Assembly: GCF_009817885.1 (NCBI RefSeq)
Contig: NZ_CP041764.1
Span: 4,526,001 to 4,590,000 of the forward strand
DNA length: 64,000 nt
Reading direction: 5' to 3'
Source: Serratia rhizosphaerae
GTDB lineage: Bacteria; Pseudomonadota; Gammaproteobacteria; Enterobacterales; Enterobacteriaceae
A program made the position numbers and the translations under genes. Below are positions 1-8,104 of the stretch, one piece after another; within the stretch, counting starts at the first letter, position 1, and every line of letters starts with the position of its first letter. The notes below the pieces were generated by a model. That model saw nothing but the letters and a program-made list of their open reading frames with translations, was not told where the DNA came from and did not search any database.

Positions 1-489
1 GAGATGGTGCCGGGGGTGGAAGGCGGCTATACGCGCCATATCCCGTCACAGGAAGAGATGGCGATTTATGACGCCGCGATGCGTTATCAGCAGGAGCAGG
101 TGCCGCTGGCGGTGGTCGCCGGTAAAGAGTACGGCTCCGGCTCCAGCCGCGACTGGGCTGCCAAAGGGCCGCGCCTGCTCGGGGTGCGCGTGGTGATCGC
201 CGAGTCTTTCGAACGTATTCACCGCTCAAACCTGATCGGCATGGGGATTTTACCGCTGGAATTTCCGCAGGGCGTGACGCGCAAAACGCTGGCGCTGAGC
301 GGGGATGAGAGCATCAGCGTCGGCGGCCTGCAGAGTCTGCAGCCGGGGCAGACGGTGCCGCTGCATATCACCTATGCCGACGGCCGTGAAGAGGTGGTGG
401 ATACCCGCTGCCGCATCGACACGCAAACCGAGCTGACCTACTACCAGAACGATGGCATCCTGCATTACGTCATCAGGAAAATGTTGTAA
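1..489 (+). CDS. acnA: Aconitate hydratase A, C-terminal part (partial)
   Basis: This is the last 162 codons of aconitase A, which interconverts citrate and isocitrate in the TCA cycle. The reading frame is open from base 1, so the 5' part lies outside the window. The visible part is the C-terminal swivel domain; residues AGKEYGSGSSRDWAAKG are the typical substrate-binding loop with the SRDW core. The iron-sulfur cysteines belong to the missing part. It is followed by ribA on the opposite strand, the order found in E. coli. A bidirectional terminator separates the two. The family call is very secure from the swivel domain and the synteny. Confidence 0.96.
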   Translation, partial: EMVPGVEGGYTRHIPSQEEMAIYDAAMRYQQEQVPLAVVAGKEYGSGSSRDWAAKGPRLLGVRVVIAESFERIHRSNLIGMGILPLEFPQGVTRKTLALSGDESISVGGLQSLQPGQTVPLHITYADGREEVVDTRCRIDTQTELTYYQNDGILHYVIRKML

Positions 490-523
490 TAAAAAAGGGC
501 GCCTGCGGGCGCCCTGATTATTT
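490..523. terminator. Bidirectional terminator between acnA and ribA
   Basis: An 8-bp stem, AGGGCGCC (496-503) with GGCGCCCT (508-515), encloses a 4-nt loop. Six A's precede it and a T-rich stretch follows, so each strand reads stem then T-run. It lies between two convergent genes. Confidence 0.8.
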
Positions 524-532
524 TAGCGTGGG

Positions 533-1126
533 TTACTTCTGGTCCAGCAGATGGCCCATTTTGGCCGCTTTGGTCGCCAGATAACGCTCATTTTTCGGGT
601 TGCGGCCGACGATCAACGGCACCCGTTCGACGATGTTAATCCCGGCTTCACTCAGGATTTCCACCTTTTTCGGGTTATTGGTCAGCAGACGCACCGCATC
701 CACGCCCAGCAGTTTAAACATGTCCGCACACAGGGTGAAGTCACGCTCATCCGCCGCGAAGCCCAGCTGATGATTGGCCTCCACCGTATCGGCGCCTTTG
801 TCCTGCAGCGCATAGGCGCGGATTTTGTTCAGCAGGCCGATGTTGCGGCCTTCCTGGCGGTGATACAGCAGGATGCCGCGGCCTTCTTCGGCAATGTGCT
901 CCAGCGCGGCTTCCAGTTGGAAACCGCAGTCGCAGCGCAGGCTGAACAGGGCGTCGCCGGTCAGACATTCCGAATGTACGCGCGCCAGCACCGGCGTATC
1001 GCCGCTGATATCGCCGAAAACCAACGCCAGATGATCGTGCCCGGTGGCGAGTTCTTCAAAACCCACCATCAGGAAATCGCCCCAAGGTGTCGGCAGTTTA
1101 GCCTCTGCCACCCGTTTAAGCTGCAT
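533..1126 (-). CDS. ribA: GTP cyclohydrolase II
   Basis: Cytosolic enzyme that opens the imidazole ring of GTP, the first committed step of riboflavin synthesis. The product is 197 residues, the usual length. Visible features are the zinc-binding cysteines in ECLTGDALFSLRCDCG and the catalytic region YHRQEGRNIGLLNKIRAYALQD. The start at 1126 begins MQLKRVAEAK like E. coli RibA and has GGAGA 5 bases upstream; the longer reading frame to 1180 adds 18 residues without family support. It is transcribed away from pgpB, and the 295-bp spacer shows no riboswitch that I could recognise. Near-identity to the E. coli protein makes the call secure. Confidence 0.97.
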   Translation of the reverse strand: MQLKRVAEAKLPTPWGDFLMVGFEELATGHDHLALVFGDISGDTPVLARVHSECLTGDALFSLRCDCGFQLEAALEHIAEEGRGILLYHRQEGRNIGLLNKIRAYALQDKGADTVEANHQLGFAADERDFTLCADMFKLLGVDAVRLLTNNPKKVEILSEAGINIVERVPLIVGRNPKNERYLATKAAKMGHLLDQK

Positions 1127-1421
1127 GTTACTCTCCAACACTTTCGATTCAATCGCTGCAACGCATGGTACGTCCGACATGAACGCCTGACCAGCATTAA
1201 ACGCGCCGCCGCGTATTCTAATGGCTTATTATCGACTATTCTGCCATAACTTCTTGCCCAGTGGTGCTCAGCAAACCAGCATCCGGCGCCGTGCGCCACC
1301 TATTGATGCAATAGGGGGCCGGGCTTTCCTCCGCCTGGCGGCCTGCGTCCGTGCCGTCTGCTATGTTCTTGAGATTACAAGGTTGTTACACTGCGCTCTG
1401 AACCATAACCGGGATGATAAA

Positions 1422-2186
1422 ATGTTTGATATCGCAAAACGCACCGCCGGCGGAACCCTGTTGCTGTTGTTAATACCGCTGGCCGTTTGGCTGACCGGCT
1501 GGCAATGGCAGCCCGGCGGCGATAATGCGCTGCTGAAAGTGATGTTTTGGATGACGGAAACGGTCACCGCGCCGTGGGGCATACTGACCAGCGTGCTGTT
1601 GTCGGCCTGGTTTTTGTGGTGCCTGCGCTTTCGTCTTAAACCGGCGATCGGGCTGATGGTGCTGCTGCTGGCCTCGATCCTGGTGGGCCAGGGGATAAAA
1701 TCGCTGATAAAAGAGCAGGTGCAGGCGCCGCGACCGTTCGTGATGTGGCTGGAGCAGCAGCACAATATCAGTGAGGAACACTTTTATTCGCTGAAGCGTA
1801 AGCAGCGTGCGGCGCTGGTGAAAGATCAGCTGCAGGGGCAGCCGCTGGTGCCGGAGTGGCTGCGCAAGCACTGGCAGTTTGAAACCGGTTTTGCTTTCCC
1901 TTCCGGCCATACTACGTTTGCCGCCACCTGGGCATTGCTGGGCGTCGGCCTGTTGTGGCCGCGCCGGCACTATAAAACCGTGGCGGTGCTGATGGTCTGG
2001 GCCGCCGGCGTGATGATCAGCCGTCTGCTGCTGGGGATGCACTGGCCGCGCGATCTGGCGGTGGCGACCTTAATCAGCGCATTACTGGTGGCGATCGTCT
2101 GCTGGCTGGCGCAGCGCTGGTTCGGGCCGTTGACGCCGCCGCCGGAAGAACAGCAGGAGATCGCACATCGCGGCCACAGGCGTTAG
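1422..2186 (+). CDS. pgpB: Phosphatidylglycerophosphatase B / PAP2 lipid phosphatase
   Basis: Inner-membrane phosphatase of the PAP2 family that dephosphorylates phosphatidylglycerophosphate, undecaprenyl pyrophosphate and related lipids. It is 254 residues with about six membrane helices. The three PAP2 signature blocks are visible: KSLIKEQVQAPRP, PSGHT and SRLLLGMHWPRD (catalytic His in the second and third). The start at 1422 (MFDIAKRTAGG) matches the E. coli family start; upstream GGGATGATAAA provides a modest ribosome site. The neighbours ribA and lapA are those of E. coli. Confidence 0.95.
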   Translation: MFDIAKRTAGGTLLLLLIPLAVWLTGWQWQPGGDNALLKVMFWMTETVTAPWGILTSVLLSAWFLWCLRFRLKPAIGLMVLLLASILVGQGIKSLIKEQVQAPRPFVMWLEQQHNISEEHFYSLKRKQRAALVKDQLQGQPLVPEWLRKHWQFETGFAFPSGHTTFAATWALLGVGLLWPRRHYKTVAVLMVWAAGVMISRLLLGMHWPRDLAVATLISALLVAIVCWLAQRWFGPLTPPPEEQQEIAHRGHRR

Positions 2187-2250
2187 GCCGTTGTTGTGAC
2201 GATGTCACGTTGGCGGCGAATGCCCGTCGCCAACGTATTAATCCCCCCGC

Positions 2251-2279
2251 CTTGTAATTTATCGCTTTCGCCCCCATTT
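2251..2279 (+). promoter_or_regulatory. Sigma-32-like heat-shock promoter upstream of lapAB
   Basis: CTTGTAA (2251-2257), a 14-bp spacer, and CCCCATTT (2272-2279) fit the sigma-32 pattern CTTGAAA/CCCCATnT with one mismatch in the -35. It lies about 200 bp before lapA on the same strand. E. coli lapAB is a known heat-shock operon, which supports the call; it was not scored against a matrix. Confidence 0.6.
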
Positions 2280-2477
2280 CATTATTAATTCACTATTTTG
2301 AGATGCGTTCTCATCTGGGTGTCCGATGACGTCGTTATTGCCGAATATACCAGCGTCTTTATGCATTTATCGCACGCCAGGGTTTCCCTGCCGCTGCGGG
2401 AAATGCTAACTTAATGTATTACGGACGCCACCCTTGGGCATAATTCATCCGATAAACTCGGCATCGCGGGAAAGAAT

Positions 2478-2780
2478 GTGAAATATTTACTTATTTTTTT
2501 GCTGGTTCTGGTGATCTTCGTTATTTCCGTAACGCTTGGCGCGCAGAACGATCAGGTTGTGACGTTTAATTATCTGGTGGCGCAGGGCGATTACCGGGTA
2601 TCCACACTTCTGGCGACGCTGTTCGGCATGGGGTTCGTACTTGGCTGGATTATCTGCGGCCTGTTTTATCTGCGTACGCGCCTTGCCCTGAGCCGCGCCG
2701 AGCGGAAAGTAAAAAGGCTGGAGTCGCAGCTGGAAACGCCAGCTGAACCGGTGACTCAGCCCGTTGTCAGCAAGGAATAA
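2478..2780 (+). CDS. lapA: Lipopolysaccharide assembly protein A
   Basis: Small inner-membrane partner of LapB, involved in control of LPS synthesis through LpxC turnover by FtsH. The 100-residue product has two membrane helices (about residues 2-20 and 43-66) and a basic, coiled C-terminal segment (RAERKVKRLESQLE). Translation appears to begin at GTG 2478, as in the E. coli gene. lapB begins 6 bp after its stop, so the two genes form one operon. A sigma-32-like promoter lies upstream. Confidence 0.93.
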   Translation: MKYLLIFLLVLVIFVISVTLGAQNDQVVTFNYLVAQGDYRVSTLLATLFGMGFVLGWIICGLFYLRTRLALSRAERKVKRLESQLETPAEPVTQPVVSKE

Positions 2781-2786
2781 CCTTCT

Positions 2787-3959
2787 ATGTTAGAGCTGCT
2801 GTTTCTGTTGCTGCCCGTGGCTGCCGCCTATGGCTGGTACATGGGGCGCAGAAGTGCTCAGCAGGATAAACAGCAGGAAGCCAACCGCCTGTCGCGTGAA
2901 TATGTGGCCGGGGTTAACTTCCTGCTTTCCAACCAGCAGGACAAAGCGGTCGATCTGTTCCTCGATATGCTGAAAGAGGACAGCAACACCGTGGAGGCCC
3001 ACCTGACGTTGGGTAACCTGTTTCGTTCCCGCGGCGAAGTCGATCGCGCCATCCGTATTCACCAGGCGCTGATGGAAAGCTCGTCGCTCACCTTTGAGCA
3101 ACGCCTGCTGGCAGTACAGCAGCTGGGGCGCGACTACATGGCCGCCGGGCTGTATGACCGCGCTGAGGATATGTTCAGCCAGTTGACCGGTGAGCAGGAC
3201 TTCCGGCTGGCCGCGCTGCAGCAACTGCTGGTGATTCACCAGGCGACCAGCGACTGGCAGAAGGCCATTGAAGTAGCCGAGCGTTTGGTCAAGCTGGGTA
3301 AAGACAAACAGCGCGGCGAAATCGCGCATTTCTACTGTGAGTTGGCGCTGCAGGCGATGGGCAGCGACGATCTCGATAAGGCGATGTCGCTGCTGAAACG
3401 TGCCGCCGCCGCGGACAAGCAGTGCGCCCGTGTATCGATCATGGTCGGCCGCATCTGTATGGCGCAGGGCGAGTATGCCAAGGCGGTGGAGTCGCTCAAG
3501 CGAGTGCTGGATCAGGATAAGGATCTGGTGAGTGAAACCTTGCCGATGCTGCAGGAGTGCTATCAGCACCTGCCGCAGCAGGAAGCCGCCTGGGCCGAGT
3601 TCCTCAAGCGCTGCGTGGAGGAGAACTGTGGCGCGACGGCAGAGCTGATGCTGGCCGAAGTGATCGAGCAGCATGAAGGGCGCGACGTGGTGCAGGTGTA
3701 TATCAACCGTCAGCTGCAGCGTCACCCGACCATGCTGGTGTTCTACCGCCTGATGGACTACCACCTGGCTGACGCGGAGGACGGTCGTGCGAAGGAGAGC
3801 CTGCTGTTGCTGCGCGATATGGTCGGAGAACAGATCCGCACCAAGCCGCGCTACCGCTGCCATAAGTGTGGCTTTACCGCCCATTCGCTCTATTGGCACT
3901 GTCCGTCATGCCGCTCCTGGGCTTCGGTGAAGCCGATCCGCGGGCTGGATGGCCAATAA
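2787..3959 (+). CDS. lapB: Lipopolysaccharide assembly protein B, TPR and rubredoxin-like
   Basis: Membrane-anchored adaptor that links LpxC to FtsH proteolysis and so balances LPS against phospholipid synthesis. The 390-residue product has an N-terminal membrane anchor (residues 1-20), tetratricopeptide repeats through most of the chain, and a C-terminal zinc ribbon with two CxxC pairs (CHKCGF ... CPSCRSW, near residues 357-374). Length and motifs match E. coli LapB (YciM). It is the second gene of lapAB and ends at a strong terminator. Confidence 0.97.
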   Translation: MLELLFLLLPVAAAYGWYMGRRSAQQDKQQEANRLSREYVAGVNFLLSNQQDKAVDLFLDMLKEDSNTVEAHLTLGNLFRSRGEVDRAIRIHQALMESSSLTFEQRLLAVQQLGRDYMAAGLYDRAEDMFSQLTGEQDFRLAALQQLLVIHQATSDWQKAIEVAERLVKLGKDKQRGEIAHFYCELALQAMGSDDLDKAMSLLKRAAAADKQCARVSIMVGRICMAQGEYAKAVESLKRVLDQDKDLVSETLPMLQECYQHLPQQEAAWAEFLKRCVEENCGATAELMLAEVIEQHEGRDVVQVYINRQLQRHPTMLVFYRLMDYHLADAEDGRAKESLLLLRDMVGEQIRTKPRYRCHKCGFTAHSLYWHCPSCRSWASVKPIRGLDGQ

Positions 3960-3960
3960 A

Positions 3961-3992
3961 AAACGGGGCGAATCTTTCGCCCCGTTTTTTTA
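3961..3992. terminator. Rho-independent terminator after lapB
   Basis: An 11-bp stem, AACGGGGCGAA (3962-3972) with TTCGCCCCGTT (3976-3986), has a TCT loop and a T-run on the plus strand and an A-run before it. It serves lapB and probably the convergent small gene. Confidence 0.92.
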
Positions 3993-4000
3993 AGCGTGAC

Positions 4001-4282
4001 CTATTTCTTCTTGCCGCTTTTGACGTTTATCTTCAGCAACTGCCGCAGTTTTCTCAACTCTTTCTGGCTCAATGGGGCTTCAACCACTTCTGTGGTTTCC
4101 TGGCTGTCAATCTCCGCCTGTCGCTGCGCCTTTTTCTGACCGGCGGCCGGCACGGCGAAACTGTCCGCCAGGCGCTGGCAAACTTCCGCGCTCAGCGAGC
4201 ATTCGCCGGCCAGCGCTGCGGCTCTGACTTTCTCTTTCAGCTCAAGAGGGATTTTTATCGTTAGGGTAGATATCTCGCTCAT
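4001..4282 (-). CDS. Small ribbon-helix-helix (Arc-like) DNA-binding protein
   Basis: A 93-residue protein of unknown role. Residues 5-45 (TLTIKIPLELKEKVRAAALA, then a second helix with LSAEVCQRLADSF) have the strand-helix-helix shape of Arc-type DNA-binding proteins. The tail is basic and ends in KSGKKK. The start at 4282 is chosen because the RHH strand begins there; AAGG lies upstream. It is inserted between lapB and pyrF, convergent to lapB, where E. coli has nothing. No toxin partner sits beside it, so an antitoxin role is not supported. A local regulator is possible but unproven. Confidence 0.65.
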   Translation of the reverse strand: MSEISTLTIKIPLELKEKVRAAALAGECSLSAEVCQRLADSFAVPAAGQKKAQRQAEIDSQETTEVVEAPLSQKELRKLRQLLKINVKSGKKK

Positions 4283-4556
4283 GTTACAGCCTTGTATGAG
4301 ATAGGGAGGCTTCACGCTAATCCAGCCAGATTACGCCGTCTAGTGAGTCACAAAAAATTAATATTGGGCCTGTCAGCGGAGGCTGGCTCCGCAGATAAAA
4401 AAGTGCGGGGCAGAATGCCCAGACATCGTGCAGTTAACGCCTTGCGGCTGGGATTTCCGGCGGCCGGCATGTAGAATGCGGCGTGCCGTTTTTGCGGGTT
4501 CGCCCTGCGGAGTACTCCGGGGAAGGCCGATGTCCATTTTACAAAGGGTAAAAGCA

Positions 4557-5285
4557 ATGAGTTCTGAAAGTAACGTTAATAACAATGGCTTAAAATCATC
4601 TCCGATCGTTGTTGCGCTGGATTATGCCGATAAGAACGCCGCGTTAGCCTTTGTCGATCGCATCGACCCGCAGGATTGCCGCTTAAAAGTGGGCAAAGAG
4701 ATGTTTACCCTGTTCGGCCCGCAGCTGGTGCGCGATCTGCACCAGCGCGGCTTTGACGTATTCCTTGATTTAAAATTCCACGATATTCCCAACACCACGG
4801 CGCATGCGGTGGCGGCGGCGGCCGAGCTGGGCGTGTGGATGGTTAACGTCCACGCCAGCGGCGGCGCGCGCATGATGAGCGCGGCAAAACAGGCGCTGCA
4901 ACCATATGGCGCCGATGCGCCATTGCTGATTGCCGTCACGGTGCTGACCAGCATGGAGGCGGAAGACCTGCGCGCGATCGGCATCGACATCAGCCCGGCG
5001 GAGCAGGCGGAACGTCTGGCGCGCCTGACGCGCGACTGTGGCCTGGACGGCGTGGTGTGTTCCGCTCAGGAAGCGCAGCGGCTGAAAGCCGCCTGCGGCA
5101 GCCAGTTCCAGCTGGTGACGCCGGGGATCCGCCCGCAGGGCAGCGCGACCGGCGATCAGCGCCGCGTGATGACGCCGGTCGAGGCGCAGGCTGCCGGCGT
5201 CGACTATATGGTGATCGGTCGTCCGATTACCCAATCCGCCGACCCGGCCGCTACGCTGGCCGCTATTCGCGCATCATTGCGATAA
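4557..5285 (+). CDS. pyrF: Orotidine 5'-phosphate decarboxylase
   Basis: Catalyses the last step of UMP synthesis in the cytoplasm, decarboxylating OMP. The protein is 242 residues with a TIM-barrel fold. The catalytic DxKxxD motif is visible as LDLKFHDIPNT, and the phosphate-binding end as TPGIRPQG and DYMVIGRPIT. I chose ATG 4557 because AAAGGG lies upstream and the family start aligns there; a longer reading frame to 4428 has no support. yciH follows after 13 bp, as in E. coli, and is likely co-transcribed. Confidence 0.97.
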   Translation: MSSESNVNNNGLKSSPIVVALDYADKNAALAFVDRIDPQDCRLKVGKEMFTLFGPQLVRDLHQRGFDVFLDLKFHDIPNTTAHAVAAAAELGVWMVNVHASGGARMMSAAKQALQPYGADAPLLIAVTVLTSMEAEDLRAIGIDISPAEQAERLARLTRDCGLDGVVCSAQEAQRLKAACGSQFQLVTPGIRPQGSATGDQRRVMTPVEAQAAGVDYMVIGRPITQSADPAATLAAIRASLR

Positions 5286-5298
5286 TTCGGAGGCCAGG

Positions 5299-5625
5299 AT
5301 GAAAGACAACAATAGCCGGCTGGTTTACTCCACCGACGGCGGGCGAGTGAAAGAAGAAGAGGCCAAACCGCAGCGTCCGCGCGGCGACGGTATCGTACGC
5401 ATTCAGCGGCAGACCAGCGGCCGTAAAGGCAAGGGCGTTTGCCTGATAAGCGGTCTCGATCTGGATGACGGCGCACTGGACAAACTGGCGGCGGAGCTGA
5501 AGAAGAAATGCGGCTGCGGCGGTTCGGTGAAAGACGGCGTCATCGAAATTCAGGGCGACAAGCGCGATCTGCTCAAACAGCTGCTGGAAGCAAAAGGCAT
5601 GAAGGTCAAGCAGGCGGGCGGTTAA
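5299..5625 (+). CDS. yciH: SUI1-domain translation initiation factor-like protein
   Basis: A 108-residue protein with a C-terminal SUI1/eIF1 fold (VCLISGLDLDDGALDKLAAE, then CGCGGSVKDGVIEIQGD). The bacterial YciH proteins are related to eukaryotic eIF1 and are proposed to influence initiation fidelity on the ribosome. A GGAGG site lies 7 bp before the start. It is the second gene of a pyrF-yciH operon and is followed by a stable hairpin. Confidence 0.93.
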   Translation: MKDNNSRLVYSTDGGRVKEEEAKPQRPRGDGIVRIQRQTSGRKGKGVCLISGLDLDDGALDKLAAELKKKCGCGGSVKDGVIEIQGDKRDLLKQLLEAKGMKVKQAGG

Positions 5626-5635
5626 GCGGATATAT

Positions 5636-5668
5636 AGCCATGCCGCGGTGGTGCATTGCGGCATGGCT
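5636..5668 (+). terminator. Stable hairpin after yciH
   Basis: A perfect 11-bp stem, AGCCATGCCGC (5636-5646) with GCGGCATGGCT (5658-5668), encloses an 11-nt loop just after yciH. No T-run follows, so it may stabilise the 3' end rather than terminate alone. Confidence 0.55.
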
Positions 5669-5810
5669 TATCGTGTGTTTGGGCGGTGAACCCGGTGACT
5701 GCAGGAAAAAGCCACAGACAAAACAGAGCGACCTGAAATTATTTTTTTCGTTATCTACAACCTTGCCGCTTTTGCCGGTTTACCGACAGCGGTCTGCGCC
5801 ATCCGTCGGG

Positions 5811-6029
5811 TTATTTACCAACCTGATGACCGATGATCCCACCGACTGCCGCGCCGCCAAGCGTACCTAACGCGCTGCCGTCGGTCAGTACTGCGCCGCC
5901 GACTGCGCCGGCGCCGGCGCCGATAGCGGTATTACGATCGCGCTTGGACATGTTGGAGCAGGCGCTCAGCGAAAATGCCAGCGTAATCGCCAGAGCGGCG
6001 GTAGCAAAACGTTTGTTAATGATCATCAT
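5811..6029 (-). CDS. osmB: Osmotically inducible lipoprotein B
   Basis: A 72-residue outer-membrane lipoprotein induced by osmotic stress and stationary phase in E. coli. It has a signal peptide with lipobox LSAC (Cys about residue 24), then a glycine-rich zipper segment with repeated GxxxG-type spacing (AIGAGAGAVGGAVL, GTLGGAAVGGIIGHQ). The start at 6029 has GGAG 8 bp upstream and the AAGGAG before it. Convergent with yciH. Length and sequence closely match E. coli OsmB. Confidence 0.95.
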   Translation of the reverse strand: MMIINKRFATAALAITLAFSLSACSNMSKRDRNTAIGAGAGAVGGAVLTDGSALGTLGGAAVGGIIGHQVGK

Positions 6030-6073
6030 AATGACTTCTCCTTAGCATGGGCTATATGGAAGTGCCTTAAGTA

Positions 6074-6079
6074 AGTATA
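6074..6079 (-). promoter_or_regulatory. Probable osmB -10 element
   Basis: On the minus strand, TATACT followed by TA sits about 45 bp before the osmB start, and no good -35 hexamer lies 16-18 bp upstream. A lone -10 of this kind fits the sigma-S control known for osmB in E. coli. Confidence 0.45.
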
Positions 6080-6472
6080 TACCCTGTCACTTTCCTGCTG
6101 CTTTTTTGTTGACGTCGGCGTTGAGTGCCGCCGCCAGCGTATGCCGCCGAAAGAGACCGGGCACAGGCGTAAACCATACATCAAGCCTGCTATTCACACC
6201 CATACAGTAACAAATAAACCGCCGACACAGGGCCTGCGGATAAAACTACGGCAAACCGCGCCGCAGTATTTAAGTATAAATAGTTACATTTCCATTTGCA
6301 GGTAAATATTCTGAAACTTTTGCGGAGGTACCGGTTTCAGCCTGTGCTGACGCGCGGGCGCACGCTTTGCCCGCGGCAGCAGAAAGCTGCCTGTCTTTAG
6401 CCAATTTGCCCATACCCGTTGCCGCCGGCGCCTTTGACAATAGCGGCAAAGCCGGTGAATTGAGGAAAGACG
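6080..6472. other. Intergenic region osmB-araD, no gene seen
   Basis: This spacer between divergent osmB and araD holds no credible coding frame. It becomes A+T-rich around 6265-6320, with TATAAA at 6279 that could be an araD -10. A sequence near 6283 (TAGTTACATTTCCATTT) resembles an AraC half-site but with the wrong spacing, so I do not call it. The araD ribosome site GAGGAAAG is at its end. Confidence 0.4.
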
Positions 6473-7168
6473 ATGCTTAACGCGCTAAAACAGCAGGTTC
6501 TGGCGGCGAATCTGGCGCTGCCGCGCCATCGCCTGGTGACGTTTACCTGGGGCAACGTCAGCGGCGTGGACCGCCAGGCGGGGCTGATGGTGATCAAACC
6601 GTCCGGCGTCGAGTATGAGGCGCTGTCGCTGGAGGATATGGTGGTGGTGGAACTGGAGAGCGGCAAGGTGGTGGAAGGTAACAAAAAACCGTCATCCGAT
6701 ACCGAGACGCACCGCGCGCTGTATCTGAATTTTGACGACGTCGGCGGCGTGGTGCACACCCATTCCCGCCATGCCACCATCTGGGCGCAGGCCGGTCTGG
6801 ATCTTCCCGCCTGGGGCACCACCCATGCCGATTATTTTTACGGCGACATTCCCTGCACCCGTAAAATGCACGATGCCGAGATCCAAGGTCGCTATGAGTG
6901 GGAGACCGGTCAGGTGATTGTGGAAACCTTCCGCCAGCGTCAGCTGGACGCCGCCGCGGTGCCGGCGGTGCTGGTGCATTCACACGGCCCTTTTGTCTGG
7001 GGCGCGGACGCCGCCAATGCGCTGCATAACGCCGTGGTGCTGGAGGAGATCGCCTATATGGGGATCTTTTCACGCCAGCTGTCGCCCGACCTGCCGCAGA
7101 TGCAGCCGACCCTGCTGGATAAGCACTACCTGCGCAAACACGGCAAGCATGCCTATTATGGCCAGTAA
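6473..7168 (+). CDS. araD: L-ribulose-5-phosphate 4-epimerase
   Basis: Class II aldolase-fold zinc enzyme that converts L-ribulose 5-phosphate to D-xylulose 5-phosphate, the last step of L-arabinose catabolism. The 231 residues match E. coli AraD throughout: TWGNVSG, KPSG, KPSSDTETH, the zinc ligands HTHSRHA and VHSHGPF, and the C-terminus LLDKHYLRKHGKHAYYGQ. UlaF and SgbE are close relatives, but araA, araB and araFGH nearby support AraD. It stands alone, separated from araBA by yciT, fsaA and kdgT. The ribosome site is GAGGAAAG. Confidence 0.92.
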   Translation: MLNALKQQVLAANLALPRHRLVTFTWGNVSGVDRQAGLMVIKPSGVEYEALSLEDMVVVELESGKVVEGNKKPSSDTETHRALYLNFDDVGGVVHTHSRHATIWAQAGLDLPAWGTTHADYFYGDIPCTRKMHDAEIQGRYEWETGQVIVETFRQRQLDAAAVPAVLVHSHGPFVWGADAANALHNAVVLEEIAYMGIFSRQLSPDLPQMQPTLLDKHYLRKHGKHAYYGQ

Positions 7169-7178
7169 GCGCAGGGCG

Positions 7179-7925
7179 TTATTCGCCCACCATATCGAGC
7201 TGTACGCCCTGATGCTGCAGTAATTGCTGATAGGCCGGCGCCAGCCGGGTGTCGGTGATCACCCGGCTGATTTGCTGCGGCGTCGCCAGCGGGTTGGGCT
7301 GTATCTGGCCGAACTTGGAGGCGTCGGTCAGCACGATGTTCTCCACGCCTTTCGCCAGTACGGCGTTGACCACATCGGCGCGCATCATATCGCGGCCGGT
7401 AAAGCCGGTATCGGCGTGATAACCGTCGATACCGATAAACGCCTTACTGAAATGCACCTGCTGAATGCACAGGCGCGTCAGCGGGCCGACCACGGTTTCA
7501 CTCTGCTTCTGATACATCCCGCCGAGGACAATCACCTCACAGTCGCTCTCTTTCAGCAACTGGGCGATATAATGGCTGACGGTAATCAGCGTGATATGCC
7601 GCCGTTCCGCCAGGTAGCGCGCCAGCAGGGCGTTGGCGCTGCCGCTCTCGATAAAGATGGTTTCGCCGTCGTTGACCTGTGACGCCGCATAGCGCGCCAA
7701 CTGCTGTTTAAGCACGAAGTTGGACATCATACGGGCATCGACGTCATCGCTTTCCAGCGCCACGGCGGCGCCGTGGATGCGCTTTAGATAGCTGCGCTTT
7801 TCCAGCAGATTCAGATCCTGCCGGATGGTCACTTCCGAAACGCCAGACGCACGCGCCAGTTCGCTGACGCTGATGCGGCGCCGCTCGTTGACCCATTGCA
7901 AAATGCTCTGTTGTCTTGCGTTCAT
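7179..7925 (-). CDS. yciT: DeoR-family transcriptional regulator YciT
   Basis: A 248-residue DeoR-type repressor. It has an N-terminal winged helix (SVSELARASGVSEVTIRQDLNLLEKRSYLKRIHG, residues 18-51) and a sugar-phosphate sensing C-terminal domain with IFIESGSANALLARYL and GFTGRDMMRADV. The sequence matches E. coli YciT, which also lies next to osmB. The start at 7925 (MNARQQ) has AGGA upstream and matches the family; a frame to 7985 is open but unsupported. It is convergent with araD and divergent from fsaA, so fsaA is a plausible target. Confidence 0.88.
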   Translation of the reverse strand: MNARQQSILQWVNERRRISVSELARASGVSEVTIRQDLNLLEKRSYLKRIHGAAVALESDDVDARMMSNFVLKQQLARYAASQVNDGETIFIESGSANALLARYLAERRHITLITVSHYIAQLLKESDCEVIVLGGMYQKQSETVVGPLTRLCIQQVHFSKAFIGIDGYHADTGFTGRDMMRADVVNAVLAKGVENIVLTDASKFGQIQPNPLATPQQISRVITDTRLAPAYQQLLQHQGVQLDMVGE

Positions 7926-8104
7926 AGGTTCCTGATGGGGCGGAGTGCGCCTGTTTTCAAAGAGATAGTCGGTGCGGGCGATCATAGCACGCCGCGCCGG
8001 CGGGGTAATGCGCTAAAACCTCTCTGCATCGTCAGCGGCGCGCTTTTGGTTTAGCATAGGGTAAACAGCGTTTGAATCAGCAGATAACTATGCAGGAGTC
8101 CGAC

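Noticed and set aside
475..493. Ter-like sequence AAAATGTTGTAATAAAA over the acnA stop
   Set aside because: It lacks the locking G and has changes in the CTAAA end; its orientation would also block the fork that the real Ter site lets through.
2790..3899. 369-codon minus-strand frame
   Set aside because: Antisense to lapB, whose TPR and zinc-ribbon motifs are unambiguous.
4001..4282. Antitoxin of a toxin-antitoxin pair
   Set aside because: No small toxin-like gene adjoins it on the same strand; lapB and pyrF are housekeeping genes.
6283..6299. Possible AraC half-site before araD
   Set aside because: TAGT and TCCATT are spaced one base too short and only one copy is visible.
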